The translations under genes were made by a program, and so were the position numbers. From positions 62,001 to 126,000 of the forward strand of contig NZ_FZPA01000006.1 in NCBI RefSeq assembly GCF_900188185.1: a stretch of DNA of 64,000 bases, in the 5' to 3' direction. Shown here one piece after another: positions 43,693-51,803 of this stretch. The notes under the pieces were generated by a model. It saw only the letters and a program-made list of their open reading frames with translations. It had not been told where the DNA came from and did no database searches. The stretch's first letter is position 1. Every line of letters starts with the position of its first letter. The stretch comes from Sphingopyxis indica (GTDB lineage: Bacteria > Pseudomonadota > Alphaproteobacteria > Sphingomonadales > Sphingomonadaceae).

Positions 43693-44424
43693 CTAACCCG
43701 CGCCGAAGCGATAGCGGTGAAGTCCGCGTCCTTCGCGGCGCAGCCACTCGCGCGCCGCGGCGACGTCGCCATCGTGCAATTCGTCGACGAGCGCGTGAAA
43801 GGCACGGCCATGGTCCATGTGCCGCAAATGCGCGACCTCGTGCGCGACGGTCGCGCGGCGGACATGGTCGGGCGCCATGATCAGCCGCCAGCTGTAGCGC
43901 AGGTCGCCGGTCGCGGTGCAGCTGCCCCAGCGGCTGCGCGGATCGCCGACGCCGACGCGGCCGACGGCCAGCCCGGCGCGCGCGGCGAGCGCGCGGCTTT
44001 CGGCTTCCATCACCGCGAGCGCCTCGGCCCGCAGCCAGCGCTCGATCCGGCGCCCGACGGTTTCGGCCGGGCCGCCCAGAAGCAGCGCGCCGCCCTCGGC
44101 GCGCACCGCGCGCGGGCGCGCCGGATTCCAGTCGATAGGGTGCGCAATGCCGCGCAGCGGCACCTCGCTCCCCGCGCCGACGGTGACCGGCAGCACCGCC
44201 TTGTCCAGCTGCGCCGCGAGCCAATCCTGTTGCTCTGCGGCCCATGCGAGCGCCTTCGCGCTGTTGCCGCGCCGCGGCAAGGTCAAGCGGAGTTCCGAGC
44301 GCGCCGCGTCGAAGACGAGGCGATAGCGGCGCGCGCGCGCATGGTGGACGAGCCGCACCGGCCACGCCTCCTCGCCGATCAATATTTCGGGCGCCGCCGC
44401 GCGGTCAGACGATGCGCCGAACAA
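43693..44424 (-). CDS. YgjP-like M48-related metallopeptidase (DUF45)
   Basis: A 243-residue protein. The C-terminal zinc site is 'VAHEVAHLRHMDHGRAFHAL' (HExxH plus downstream His), preceded by 'SRWGSCTATGDLRYSWRLIMAP', the YgjP/DUF45 signature. Substrate unknown. Its start overlaps the YcgN gene by 20 bp, so the three genes here are one unit. Confidence 0.92.
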   Translation of the reverse strand: MFGASSDRAAAPEILIGEEAWPVRLVHHARARRYRLVFDAARSELRLTLPRRGNSAKALAWAAEQQDWLAAQLDKAVLPVTVGAGSEVPLRGIAHPIDWNPARPRAVRAEGGALLLGGPAETVGRRIERWLRAEALAVMEAESRALAARAGLAVGRVGVGDPRSRWGSCTATGDLRYSWRLIMAPDHVRRATVAHEVAHLRHMDHGRAFHALVDELHDGDVAAAREWLRREGRGLHRYRFGAG

Positions 44425-44848
44425 GATGATTCTCCAGCGGGCCGGCGATGTCCTCGCTGACCGTCCAGCCGACGATCGATTCGCCCGCGCGATGCACCGC
44501 GTCGCGGTCGCCGCAGACGAGATAATGCCAGTCGGGCAGCGGCCGCCCCTCCGCGCGCAGGCGGTAGGCGCAGCTTTGCGGCAGCCATTCGATATCGGCG
44601 ACCTTGCCCTTGGTCAGCGTCAGACAGTCGGGGACGTGGCGGCGGCGGTGCTTGTAATCGCCGCAGCGCGCGGTCGAAAGGTCGAGCAGCCGGCACGCGA
44701 CATTGGTGGGATAGATGCGCCCGGTATCCTCATCCTCCAGCTTGTGCAGGCAGCATTTGCCGCAGCCGTCGCACAGCGCCTCCCACTGCCCCGCGTCGAG
44801 GCTGGCGAGCGGGGCCTCCCAAAAGGGCCGCGTGCCTATTTCACCCAT
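44405..44848 (-). CDS. YcgN family cysteine cluster protein
   Basis: A 147-residue protein. Cysteine cluster 'LCDGCGKCCLHKLED', then 'TNVACRLLDLSTARCGDY' and 'DCLTLT', plus 'WLPQSCAYRLRAEGRPLPDWHYLVCG' match the YcgN/UPF0260 family; metal or Fe-S binding is likely. Function unknown. Overlaps SCO1 upstream by 13 bp and YgjP downstream by 20 bp. Confidence 0.93.
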   Translation of the reverse strand: MGEIGTRPFWEAPLASLDAGQWEALCDGCGKCCLHKLEDEDTGRIYPTNVACRLLDLSTARCGDYKHRRRHVPDCLTLTKGKVADIEWLPQSCAYRLRAEGRPLPDWHYLVCGDRDAVHRAGESIVGWTVSEDIAGPLENHLVRRIV

Positions 44849-45480
44849 TTCGCAAGCTCGGCGGCGACCTTGTCCGGCGCGCCTTCGTCGATGTCGGTCG
44901 AGGGATCGTCGAGCGGCAGCATCGCCATCGGCTTGCCATCGGGGTCCATCAGAAAGGCGATCTGCGTGTGCGCCATCAGATAGCGGTCGGGCGCCGATCC
45001 TTCGACCTTGTTGTAAACGACCGCATAGCCCTTGGCGACCTTGGCGATCTGTTCGGGCGTTCCGGTGAGGCCGAGCAGCCGCGGATGGTAGCGGCTGACA
45101 AAGGGTTTCAGCGCCTCGGGCGTGTCGCGCGCGGGGTCCACCGTGATGAACAGCGGCTGCACCTTCGCGCCGAGCTTTGGCGAGGCCTTTTCGAACGCGG
45201 CGAGCCCGCGCATCAGCTTTTGCAGATCGACCGGGCAGATGTCGGGGCAGAAGCTGTAGCCGAAATAGACGATGCGATACTGGCCGGCGAAGTCGGTATC
45301 GCTGACGGTGCGGCCGTTCTGGTCGGTGAGGGTGAACGGCCCGCCGATGCGCGCGCCGGCAAGCGGCGGCTGGGCATCGCCAGCGGGCGCCGCGCCATTG
45401 CACGCGGCGAGCGCAGCGGCCAGCATCAGGACAAGGCTTGAACGGACGAACTTTCGGCCCATAATTACGCTATTCATCAT
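44836..45480 (-). CDS. SCO1/SenC copper chaperone lipoprotein
   Basis: A 214-residue protein: lipoprotein leader with lipobox 'LAAC', then a thioredoxin fold with the copper site 'YSFCPDICPVDL' (CxxxC) and the distal conserved His in 'LMAHTQIAFLMD'. SCO proteins deliver copper to cytochrome oxidase CuA or act as thiol reductases. I start at ATG 45480; a later ATG (45462) would still keep the leader. First gene of the SCO1-YcgN-YgjP unit. Confidence 0.94.
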   Translation of the reverse strand: MMNSVIMGRKFVRSSLVLMLAAALAACNGAAPAGDAQPPLAGARIGGPFTLTDQNGRTVSDTDFAGQYRIVYFGYSFCPDICPVDLQKLMRGLAAFEKASPKLGAKVQPLFITVDPARDTPEALKPFVSRYHPRLLGLTGTPEQIAKVAKGYAVVYNKVEGSAPDRYLMAHTQIAFLMDPDGKPMAMLPLDDPSTDIDEGAPDKVAAELAKWVK

Positions 45481-45562
45481 CGGTCCAGCCTTGATCGGCC
45501 AGGCTCCGAAAATCAACCTTTGTCGTCGCATCGACGACGCTTCTGCCCCGGGGGTTTCATCC

Positions 45563-46183
45563 ATGTTTCGTCGCGCGGACTTTCGCCTCGCCGCCCTGAC
45601 CGCCGCCTTTGCGGCCTCCGCCCTGCTCGCCGCGCCCGCGGCGGCGCAGTTCAGCGACAGCTACAGCTTCCTGCAGGCGGTCGAAAAGCGCGACGGCGAC
45701 GAAGCGACGAAGCTGCTCAACGACAATGACGCGGGCATCGTCAACACGCGCCACCCCGACACCGGCGAAACCGCGCTGATGATCGTCGTCAAGCGCCGCG
45801 ATTCGACCTGGCTGCGCTTCCTGCTCGCCAAGGATGCCGATCCGTCGATCGCCGACCGCCAGGGGATGACGCCGCTGATGCACGCGGCGATGCTCGACTT
45901 CACCGACGGTGCGACGCTGCTCCTCGACGACGGCGCCCCGATCGATCAGACCAACCGGCGCGGCGAGACGGCGCTGATCCTAGCGGTGCAGGCGAACAAC
46001 CCCGCGATGGTGCGGCTGCTCGTGCGGCGCGGCGCCAATCCCGACAAGGCCGATCATATCGCCGGCATGTCGGCGCGCGATTACGCCCGGCGCAACGACC
46101 GTTCGGGCCGGATGGCGGCGCTGCTCGACGAAAAGGCCGACGCCGCGGCGCGCGATACGGGAGCCGTTTTCGGACCAAAATGA
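45563..46183 (+). CDS. Periplasmic ankyrin-repeat protein
   Basis: A 206-residue protein: signal peptide (~1-28), then about four ankyrin repeats ('TGETALMIVVKRRDSTWLRFLLAK', 'QGMTPLMHAAMLD', 'RGETALILAVQANNPAMVRLLVRRGANPD'). Binds a protein partner, probably in the periplasm. Divergent from SCO1; 56 bp before the ribBX start. Confidence 0.92.
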   Translation: MFRRADFRLAALTAAFAASALLAAPAAAQFSDSYSFLQAVEKRDGDEATKLLNDNDAGIVNTRHPDTGETALMIVVKRRDSTWLRFLLAKDADPSIADRQGMTPLMHAAMLDFTDGATLLLDDGAPIDQTNRRGETALILAVQANNPAMVRLLVRRGANPDKADHIAGMSARDYARRNDRSGRMAALLDEKADAAARDTGAVFGPK

Positions 46184-46191
46184 TCATGGTG

Positions 46192-46228
46192 ATGTGATTG
46201 ACGGATTGACAATCACATTATGATGTGA
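46192..46228 (+). promoter_or_regulatory. Operator-like promoter of ribBX (ATGTGA half-sites)
   Basis: Perfect 9-bp inverted repeat ATGTGATTG-N9-CAATCACAT (46192-46218), followed by a third half-site making TCACATTATGATGTGA (46213-46228). A -10 like TATGAT (46219-46224) lies inside, with TTGACG (46198-46203) as a 15-nt-spaced -35. The RNA would start only a few bases before the ATG at 46240. Repressor binding here would block the promoter. Confidence 0.7.
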
Positions 46229-46239
46229 ATATTGGCGGC

Positions 46240-47514
46240 ATGTCTACGCAGCTCATTGATCGCATCCGCGCCATCGTCGACGATGGTGCGATGTCGCGCT
46301 CGGGCCTCGCCCGCGCCGCCGGCCTCCACGCCAACAGCCTGCGCGATCTCGATTCGCCCGGCTGGAACCCGACGGCGGAAACGCTGCGCAAGCTCGAAAA
46401 CTGGCTCGCGCACGGCAGTGACCTGTCGCCGATGGCCAGCCCTGAGGAAATCATCGCCGAGGCGCGCAACGGCCGCATGTTCATCCTCGTCGACGACGAG
46501 GACCGCGAGAATGAGGGCGATCTGATCATCCCGGCGCAGATGGCGACCCCCGATGCGATCAACTTCATGGCGACCCACGGGCGCGGCCTGATCTGCCTTG
46601 CGATGACGCGCAGCCGCGTCGAGGCGCTCGGGCTCGAGCTGATGAGCCGCAACAATGGCACGCGCCACGAAACCGCCTTCACCGTGTCGATCGAGGCGCG
46701 CGAGGGCGTCACCACCGGCATTTCGGCGGGCGACCGCGCGCGCACCGTCTCGGTCGCGATCGACGCCTCGAAGGGCCGCGACGACATCGTGACGCCGGGG
46801 CATGTCTTTCCGCTGATCGCGCGCGACGGCGGCGTGCTCGTGCGCGCGGGGCATACCGAGGCATCGGTCGACATCGCGCGCCTCGCCGGGCTGACCCCCG
46901 CGGGCGTGATCTGCGAGATCATGAACGAGGACGGCACGATGGCGCGCCTCGACGACCTGATCCCCTTCGCGCGCCGCCACGGGCTGAAGATCGGGACGAT
47001 CGCCGAGCTGATCGCCTATCGCAGCCGCAGCGACCGGCTGGTCGAATGCGTGTCCGACGAGCCGTTCGAATCGGACTATGGCGGCGACTGGCGGCTCAAA
47101 TCCTATCGCAACAAGATCGACGGCAGCGTCAACATGGTGCTGCAGAAGGGCGCGGTCGATCCCGAGGGCGTGACCCTGGTGCGGATGCATCCGGTGTCGC
47201 TGTTCGACGATCTGATGGGCCGCCCGGGGCCGAAGAAGCGCCGCCTGCAACGCTCGATGGACGCGATCGGCGAGGCGGGTGCGGGCGTGATCGTGCTGCT
47301 GATGCGTCCGCTGCCCGGCTCGGCCGCCGCCGAAGCCGCGCCGCCGCCGTCGGGCGGCATGGACCTTCGCACCTATGGCATCGGCGCCCAGATCCTCGCC
47401 GACCTCGGCGTCCACGCGATGGAGCTGCTGACGCCGACGCACAGCAACCTCGTCGGGCTCGAAGGCTATGGCCTGTCGATCGTCGGCGAACGCGCGATTC
47501 CGGGAGAGGCATGA
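46240..47514 (+). CDS. ribB: HTH-fused 3,4-dihydroxy-2-butanone-4-phosphate synthase with degenerate GCHII domain (HTH-RibBX)
   Basis: A 424-residue protein in three parts. Residues 1-60 form a Cro/XRE-like helix-turn-helix ('[19 protein letters not shown]' with '[14 protein letters not shown]'). Residues ~68-265 are an intact RibB: '[11 protein letters not shown]', 'TPGHVFPL' and '[16 protein letters not shown]'. It converts ribulose-5-phosphate to the four-carbon riboflavin precursor. Residues ~266-424 resemble GTP cyclohydrolase II, but the region that should carry the zinc cysteines reads '[18 protein letters not shown]', without Cys, so that activity should be lost. This matches RibBX-type proteins of alphaproteobacteria, here with an added DNA-binding domain. 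ribH follows with a 4-bp overlap. Confidence 0.9.
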   Translation: MSTQLIDRIRAIVDDGAMSRSGLARAAGLHANSLRDLDSPGWNPTAETLRKLENWLAHGSDLSPMASPEEIIAEARNGRMFILVDDEDRENEGDLIIPAQMATPDAINFMATHGRGLICLAMTRSRVEALGLELMSRNNGTRHETAFTVSIEAREGVTTGISAGDRARTVSVAIDASKGRDDIVTPGHVFPLIARDGGVLVRAGHTEASVDIARLAGLTPAGVICEIMNEDGTMARLDDLIPFARRHGLKIGTIAELIAYRSRSDRLVECVSDEPFESDYGGDWRLKSYRNKIDGSVNMVLQKGAVDPEGVTLVRMHPVSLFDDLMGRPGPKKRRLQRSMDAIGEAGAGVIVLLMRPLPGSAAAEAAPPPSGGMDLRTYGIGAQILADLGVHAMELLTPTHSNLVGLEGYGLSIVGERAIPGEA

Positions 47515-47939
47515 TGGCGCACCTATTGATCGTCGAAGCCCGTTTCTATTCGCACCTCAACGACATGCTGCTGGGTGGCGTGAAGAGCGCGCTCGAGGCC
47601 GAGGGGCACAGCCACGAAACGGTGACCGTGCCCGGCGCGCTCGAAGTGCCCGCCGCGATCGCGCTCGGCCACGAGACCGGGCGCTTCGACGCCTATGTCG
47701 CACTCGGCGTCGTGATTCGCGGCGAAACCTATCATTTCGAGGTGGTGTCGAACGAAAGCGCGCGCGGCATCATGGCGCTGACGCTCGACGGGCTCGCGAT
47801 CGGCAACGGCATATTGACCGTCGAAAACGAAGAACAGGCGCTTGCGCGCGCCGACAAGACGCGCAAGGATAAGGGCGGCGAGGCGGCGAAGGCCGCGCTC
47901 GCGATGCTGGCCCTGAAGGAACAGTTCGGCGTTGCTTGA
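47511..47939 (+). CDS. ribH: 6,7-dimethyl-8-ribityllumazine synthase
   Basis: A 142-residue lumazine synthase: '[20 protein letters not shown]', '[15 protein letters not shown]', '[22 protein letters not shown]' and '[18 protein letters not shown]'. It makes the ribityllumazine that RibE converts to riboflavin. The start overlaps the ribBX stop (ATGA), so the two enzymes, which act in consecutive steps, are coupled. Confidence 0.96.
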   Translation: MMAHLLIVEARFYSHLNDMLLGGVKSALEAEGHSHETVTVPGALEVPAAIALGHETGRFDAYVALGVVIRGETYHFEVVSNESARGIMALTLDGLAIGNGILTVENEEQALARADKTRKDKGGEAAKAALAMLALKEQFGVA

Positions 47940-48573
47940 CCGACCACCGCCCAGCCGATTTTCCGTCGTCGAACGCGGCGGGCGGCTGGTGGTGATCGAC
48001 CGGGAAAGCGGGCGCACGCCGCCGAGCGCGGCCGAGCGCATGGCGGACCATGACCGGCGCATGGGGCTGGAAGCGGCCCGTCCCGCCATGCCCGAACCCG
48101 TGTCCGAAACGCTGGTTGTTCCGGCGCCGCCGCCCCGAACGGTCGCCGCTCCCGCCGCCGGCTTGCAGCAGGCGAAGCACGAGGGCGATGCCGCGAATCG
48201 GGGCCGCGCCGCGCGCGGCGACCGGCCGTGGGGAAAGGAGACGACGCAGCCCGAATCGCGTCGGGCACAGCCCGCGCCGGCGCGTATCCCCGATCGCGCG
48301 CCGCCCTCTCCCGGTCGCAAGACGATCACCACCGCGAAATGGTGGGACGCGAAGGGGCCGCGCACCGTGCAGGTCGGCCCGAGGGGGCAGGCCGAACTCA
48401 ACGCGGGCCTGATCGCTTTCCTGTTCATGGTGCTGGCGATTACCGTCGTCACCGCGCTGATCGCGCTGCCGCTGCTGTTCGTCGCCGGCTTCCTCGCGCT
48501 GCGCTTCGCCGACAAGATCGTCGCGCCGATCGGCGCCTCGCTGATCGACAAGGCGCTCGCGACGCGCGAATAG
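47932..48573 (+). CDS. Hypothetical protein, Pro-rich cytoplasmic region plus C-terminal membrane hairpin
   Basis: A 213-residue protein. Residues ~1-155 are Pro/Arg-rich and low complexity; ~160-195 form one long or two short membrane helices ('[30 protein letters not shown]' region), then 'ADKIVAPIG'. I recognise no family. It begins at TTG 47932, 8 bp inside ribH, with AAGGAA upstream. Conventional nusB, often placed after ribH, is not here. Confidence 0.65.
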   Translation: MLDRPPPSRFSVVERGGRLVVIDRESGRTPPSAAERMADHDRRMGLEAARPAMPEPVSETLVVPAPPPRTVAAPAAGLQQAKHEGDAANRGRAARGDRPWGKETTQPESRRAQPAPARIPDRAPPSPGRKTITTAKWWDAKGPRTVQVGPRGQAELNAGLIAFLFMVLAITVVTALIALPLLFVAGFLALRFADKIVAPIGASLIDKALATRE

Positions 48574-48593
48574 CCCGTGCGGCATATGGGGCT

Positions 48594-48684
48594 CGTCGCC
48601 CCAGCGACAGCTGGGGCCGCCGTCGGTTTACGCCATCGCATCTGCGGCAAGCCGATGACGGCCCCAGCTTTCGCTGGGGCGACG
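48594..48684. repeat. Inverted repeat with CGTCGCCCCAGCG ends
   Basis: Each end is a small hairpin (CCCCAGC..GCTGGGG) and the whole is inverted (CGTCGCCCCAGCG against CGCTGGGGCGACG). Lies between convergent genes, so it may also terminate transcription. Confidence 0.75.
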
Positions 48685-48700
48685 CATATAGATCAGTAGA

Positions 48701-49786
48701 TCAGGCGGCTTCGAGCGCCGGATAGTCGATATAGCCCTCGGGGCCCGGCGTGTACCAGGTCTTCGGATTGTCGGCGGCCCATTCGGCGCCGGTCCTGATA
48801 CGCTCGACAAGGTCGGGGTTGCCGATGAAGGGGCGTCCGAAGCTGATCGCATCGGCCCGCCCGCTCGCCAGATCGGCTTCGGCCTTTTGCGCGTCATAGT
48901 CGCTGTTGAGGATCAGCGGGCCCTTGAACGCGGCGCGGATCGACGGCGACTGCTTGGGCACGTCGGTGCGGCCGAAGGTGCCGTCGGGGCCGGGCTCGCG
49001 CAGTTCGAGGAAAGCGATGCCGAGCTTGTCGAGCGCCGCCGCCGCGGCCGGGAACAATTTCTCGGGCGCGCTGTCGTCGACCCCCTGCGTCTCGCCATTG
49101 GGCGACAGGCGCACGCCGACACGGTCGGCGCCCCAAATGCCGATCAGCGCCTCGGTCACTTCGCGCAGCAGGCGGATGCGGTTCTCGACCGGGCCGCCAT
49201 AATCATCGTCGCGCAAATTGGTACGATCGCGCAGGAACTGGTCGATCAGATAGCCGTTCGCGGCGTGGAGCTGCACCCCGTCGAAGCCTGCGCGCTTCGC
49301 ATTCTCGGCCGCCTTCGCATAATCGGCGATCACGCGCGGAATTTCGTCGAGGCGCAGCGGCCGCGCTTCCTCGAGGTCGAGGCGGCCGACCGGCGTGTGC
49401 GCCCGGCCCTCGCCCTTCGTCGCCGAGGCCGAAACCGGCGGCTTGCCGTCGTTGAACACCGAATGGACGAGGCGGCCCATGTGCCAGAGCTGGGCGACGA
49501 TCCGCCCGCCGGCGGCGTGGACCGCATCGGTCACCGGCTGCCAGCCTTCGACCTGCGCATCGGTCCACAGCCCCGGCGCCGACGGCCAGCCGAGCCCTTC
49601 CTGCGAAATGCCGGTCGCTTCCGAAATGATCAGCCCGGCGGCGGCGCGCTGGCGATAATATTCGACGGCGAGCTCGTTCGGCACGAAGCCCGGCCCCGCG
49701 CGGCCGCGCGTCAGCGGCGCCATGACGATGCGGTTCGGCGCCTCGATGGCGCCCAGCGTGATCGGATCGAAAAGCGTTGCGGTCAT
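48701..49786 (-). CDS. Old yellow enzyme (NADH:flavin oxidoreductase, NemA-like)
   Basis: A 361-residue FMN-dependent ene-reductase: 'PNRIVMAPLTRGRAG', 'LWHMGRLVHS', 'FDGVQLHAANGYLIDQFLRD' (His-Ala-Ala-Asn) and 'SFGRPFIGNPDLV' (phosphate site). It reduces activated C=C bonds or nitroesters. GGAGG precedes the ATG by 6 nt. The intergenic region to the divergent transporter contains TTGTTTCA and TGAAACAA 64 bp apart. Confidence 0.95.
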   Translation of the reverse strand: MTATLFDPITLGAIEAPNRIVMAPLTRGRAGPGFVPNELAVEYYRQRAAAGLIISEATGISQEGLGWPSAPGLWTDAQVEGWQPVTDAVHAAGGRIVAQLWHMGRLVHSVFNDGKPPVSASATKGEGRAHTPVGRLDLEEARPLRLDEIPRVIADYAKAAENAKRAGFDGVQLHAANGYLIDQFLRDRTNLRDDDYGGPVENRIRLLREVTEALIGIWGADRVGVRLSPNGETQGVDDSAPEKLFPAAAAALDKLGIAFLELREPGPDGTFGRTDVPKQSPSIRAAFKGPLILNSDYDAQKAEADLASGRADAISFGRPFIGNPDLVERIRTGAEWAADNPKTWYTPGPEGYIDYPALEAA

Positions 49787-49903
49787 AAATCCTCCGGCTT
49801 GTTTCAATTTTGCCGCGACGGTCCGGCGGGCCGCCGCTATGGGCCGACCGAGCTATGGACGCCCGCCATATGAAACAATAGCCGGTAGCAAAAGAAAATC
49901 TAA

Positions 49904-50809
49904 ATGACCGCCAAGACCGACAGCCTGGACAAGAGCGCGGCGACGCTGCCGCAGGCTCTGGCCTTTGCGGGCCTGCTCGCGGGCAATATCTGCCTGTCGC
50001 TCGGCGCCATGCTCGTGCGGCTCGTCGATACCGGGCCGGTCGCCGCGGCTTTCTGGCGGCTGCTGCTCGCGCTGCCGGTCATCGCCCTGCTCGGCTGGCG
50101 CGAGGCGGGCGGGCGGCTGCCGTCGCGTCACGCCCTTCTGGTCGCCGCCGGCGCGGGCGCCCTTTTCGCGCTCGACCTCGCTGCCTGGCACCTCGGCATC
50201 ATCCGCACCAAGGTCGCCAATGCGACGCTGTTCGGCAATTGCGCGAGCCTGCTGCTCGTGATCTGGGGCATCATGCTCGCACGCAAACTGCCGCGCGGGT
50301 GGCAGGCGCTGGCGATCCTGCTCGCCTTCGCGGGTGCGGCGCTGCTGATGGGGCAAAGCTACGAGCTTTCCCCCGCCTATCTGGCCGGCGACCTGCTCTG
50401 CCTGCTCGGGGGCGGCTTCTATACGGCCTATGTGCTGCTGATGCAGCGCGTCCGCGGCGAGCTCGGCGCATGGTCGGCGCTGGCGATTTCGGTTCCCGCC
50501 GGCGTCCCGATCCTGCTCGGAACCGCGATCCTGCTCGGCGAGCGCATCTGGCCGCAGAGCTGGACCGTCGTCGTCATCCTCGCGCTCACCAGCCAGATCA
50601 TGGGGCAGGGGCTGCTCATCTGGGCGCTTCCGCGTTTCTCGTCGCTCGTCGTCGGGCTGACCTTGCTCGTCCAGCCGGCGTTCGCGGCGCTTGCGGGGTG
50701 GCTGATGTTCGGCGAACGGCTGGGTCCGGTCGATCTGCTCGGCGGGGCGATGGTCGGCGCGGCGCTCGTGCTGATACGGTTGCCGTCGCGCGCCGCGCGG
50801 CGTATCTGA
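49904..50809 (+). CDS. EamA/DMT superfamily transporter
   Basis: A 301-residue protein with about ten membrane helices in two EamA repeats (~20-145 and ~155-295; 'GPVAAAFWRLLLALPVIALL', 'PAFAALAGWLMFGERLGPVDLLGGAMV'). Substrate unknown. Preceded by an A/T-rich start region. 5 bp before the COQ9 gene. Confidence 0.9.
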   Translation: MTAKTDSLDKSAATLPQALAFAGLLAGNICLSLGAMLVRLVDTGPVAAAFWRLLLALPVIALLGWREAGGRLPSRHALLVAAGAGALFALDLAAWHLGIIRTKVANATLFGNCASLLLVIWGIMLARKLPRGWQALAILLAFAGAALLMGQSYELSPAYLAGDLLCLLGGGFYTAYVLLMQRVRGELGAWSALAISVPAGVPILLGTAILLGERIWPQSWTVVVILALTSQIMGQGLLIWALPRFSSLVVGLTLLVQPAFAALAGWLMFGERLGPVDLLGGAMVGAALVLIRLPSRAARRI

Positions 50810-50814
50810 AGGTC

Positions 50815-51480
50815 ATGGCCTCGATCCTGCCCGCCGACCCGACGCTCGACGAGATTCGCGCCGCGCTCGCGCCGCTGATCGCCGACAACGCCGCCTTCGA
50901 CGGTTTCGGCGAGGCCGCGCTGACGGCCGCAGCCGAGCGTATCGGGGTGGACCTCGACGTCGCGCGCCTCGCCTTCCCCGGCGGCGCGCGCGATCAGGTC
51001 GACGCCTGGTTCGCCGATATCGACGCCTCGATGGCGCGCCGCTGGCCCGCCGAAAAACTCGCGACGCTCAAGATTCGCGAGCGGATCACCACCCTCGTCG
51101 AAACGCGGCTCGACCTGCTCGCGCCGCGCCGCGAATCGCTGCGCCGCGCACTCGCCCTGCTCGCGCTGCCGACCAACCTGCCGTTCGCCGCAAAGCTGGG
51201 CTGGCGCAGCGCCGACGTCATGTGGCGTCTCGCCGGCGACACCGCGACCGACTATAATCACTACAGCAAGCGCGCGATCCTCGGCACCGTCTATGCTTCG
51301 ACGCTCGCGGTCTTTCTGAACGACGAAAGCGAGAATTTCGCCGGCACGCGCGCCTTCCTCGCGCGGCGGATCGACGGCGTGATGCGTTTCGAAGGCTGGA
51401 AGCACCGCCGCGCCGCCCGCCGCGCCGAGCGCCCGAGCCTCGCGCGTTTCGCCGGGCGGCTGCGCTATCCGGGGCGGTAG
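50815..51480 (+). CDS. COQ9 family ubiquinone biosynthesis protein
   Basis: A 221-residue helical lipid-binding protein. 'VARLAFPGGARDQVDAWFADID', 'IRERITTLVETRLDLL', 'WRLAGDTATDYNHYSKRAILGTVYASTLAVFLNDES' match COQ9 (TetR-like fold, supports COQ7 hydroxylation). Spaced 5 bp after the transporter. Confidence 0.94.
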   Translation: MASILPADPTLDEIRAALAPLIADNAAFDGFGEAALTAAAERIGVDLDVARLAFPGGARDQVDAWFADIDASMARRWPAEKLATLKIRERITTLVETRLDLLAPRRESLRRALALLALPTNLPFAAKLGWRSADVMWRLAGDTATDYNHYSKRAILGTVYASTLAVFLNDESENFAGTRAFLARRIDGVMRFEGWKHRRAARRAERPSLARFAGRLRYPGR

Positions 51481-51524
51481 GACGGTCCGGCCGGCGGCAA
51501 AACAAACGCTGGCATTGGCGCACC

Positions 51525-51543
51525 GTTATTGATAATCGCTCGC
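51525..51543 (+). promoter_or_regulatory. Candidate Fur box upstream of feoAB
   Basis: GTTATTGATAATCGCTCGC matches the 19-bp GATAATGATAATCATTATC Fur consensus at 13 of 19 positions. The left half-site is better than the right. It ends 3 bp before the feoA ATG and covers a GATAAT -10-like sequence, consistent with iron repression and a very short leader. Confidence 0.5.
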
Positions 51544-51545
51544 AA

Positions 51546-51803
51546 ATGATCGCGAAACTTGATTCCGCGCCGCTCGGAACCCCCGTGCGCATCGCCCGCA
51601 TCGACTGGCCGCTCCTCTCGCACGACGAGGGACGCCGCCTGCGCGAATTCGGGCTGATGGAGGGGGTCGAGATCACGCCGCTGCACCGCGGCAGCCTTTT
51701 CTCGCGCGAGCCGCTCGCGCTTCTCGTCGGACGGATGCAGGTGATCATCCGCGCCAGGCAGGCCGCCGCCATCGAGGTCGAGGCGATCGCGGCCGCAGCA
51801 TGA
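51546..51803 (+). CDS. feoA: Ferrous iron transport accessory protein FeoA
   Basis: An 85-residue SH3-like protein: 'GTPVRIARIDWPLLSHDEGRRLREFGLMEGVEITPL' and 'LALLVGRMQVIIR'. Stimulates FeoB. No ribosome-binding site is visible, so the message may be near-leaderless. Overlaps feoB by 4 bp. Confidence 0.93.
   Translation: MIAKLDSAPLGTPVRIARIDWPLLSHDEGRRLREFGLMEGVEITPLHRGSLFSREPLALLVGRMQVIIRARQAAAIEVEAIAAAA

Noticed and set aside
46184-46239. FMN riboswitch before ribBX
   Set aside because: Only 56 bp are available and none of the conserved RFN stems is visible; the ribD side also shows none.
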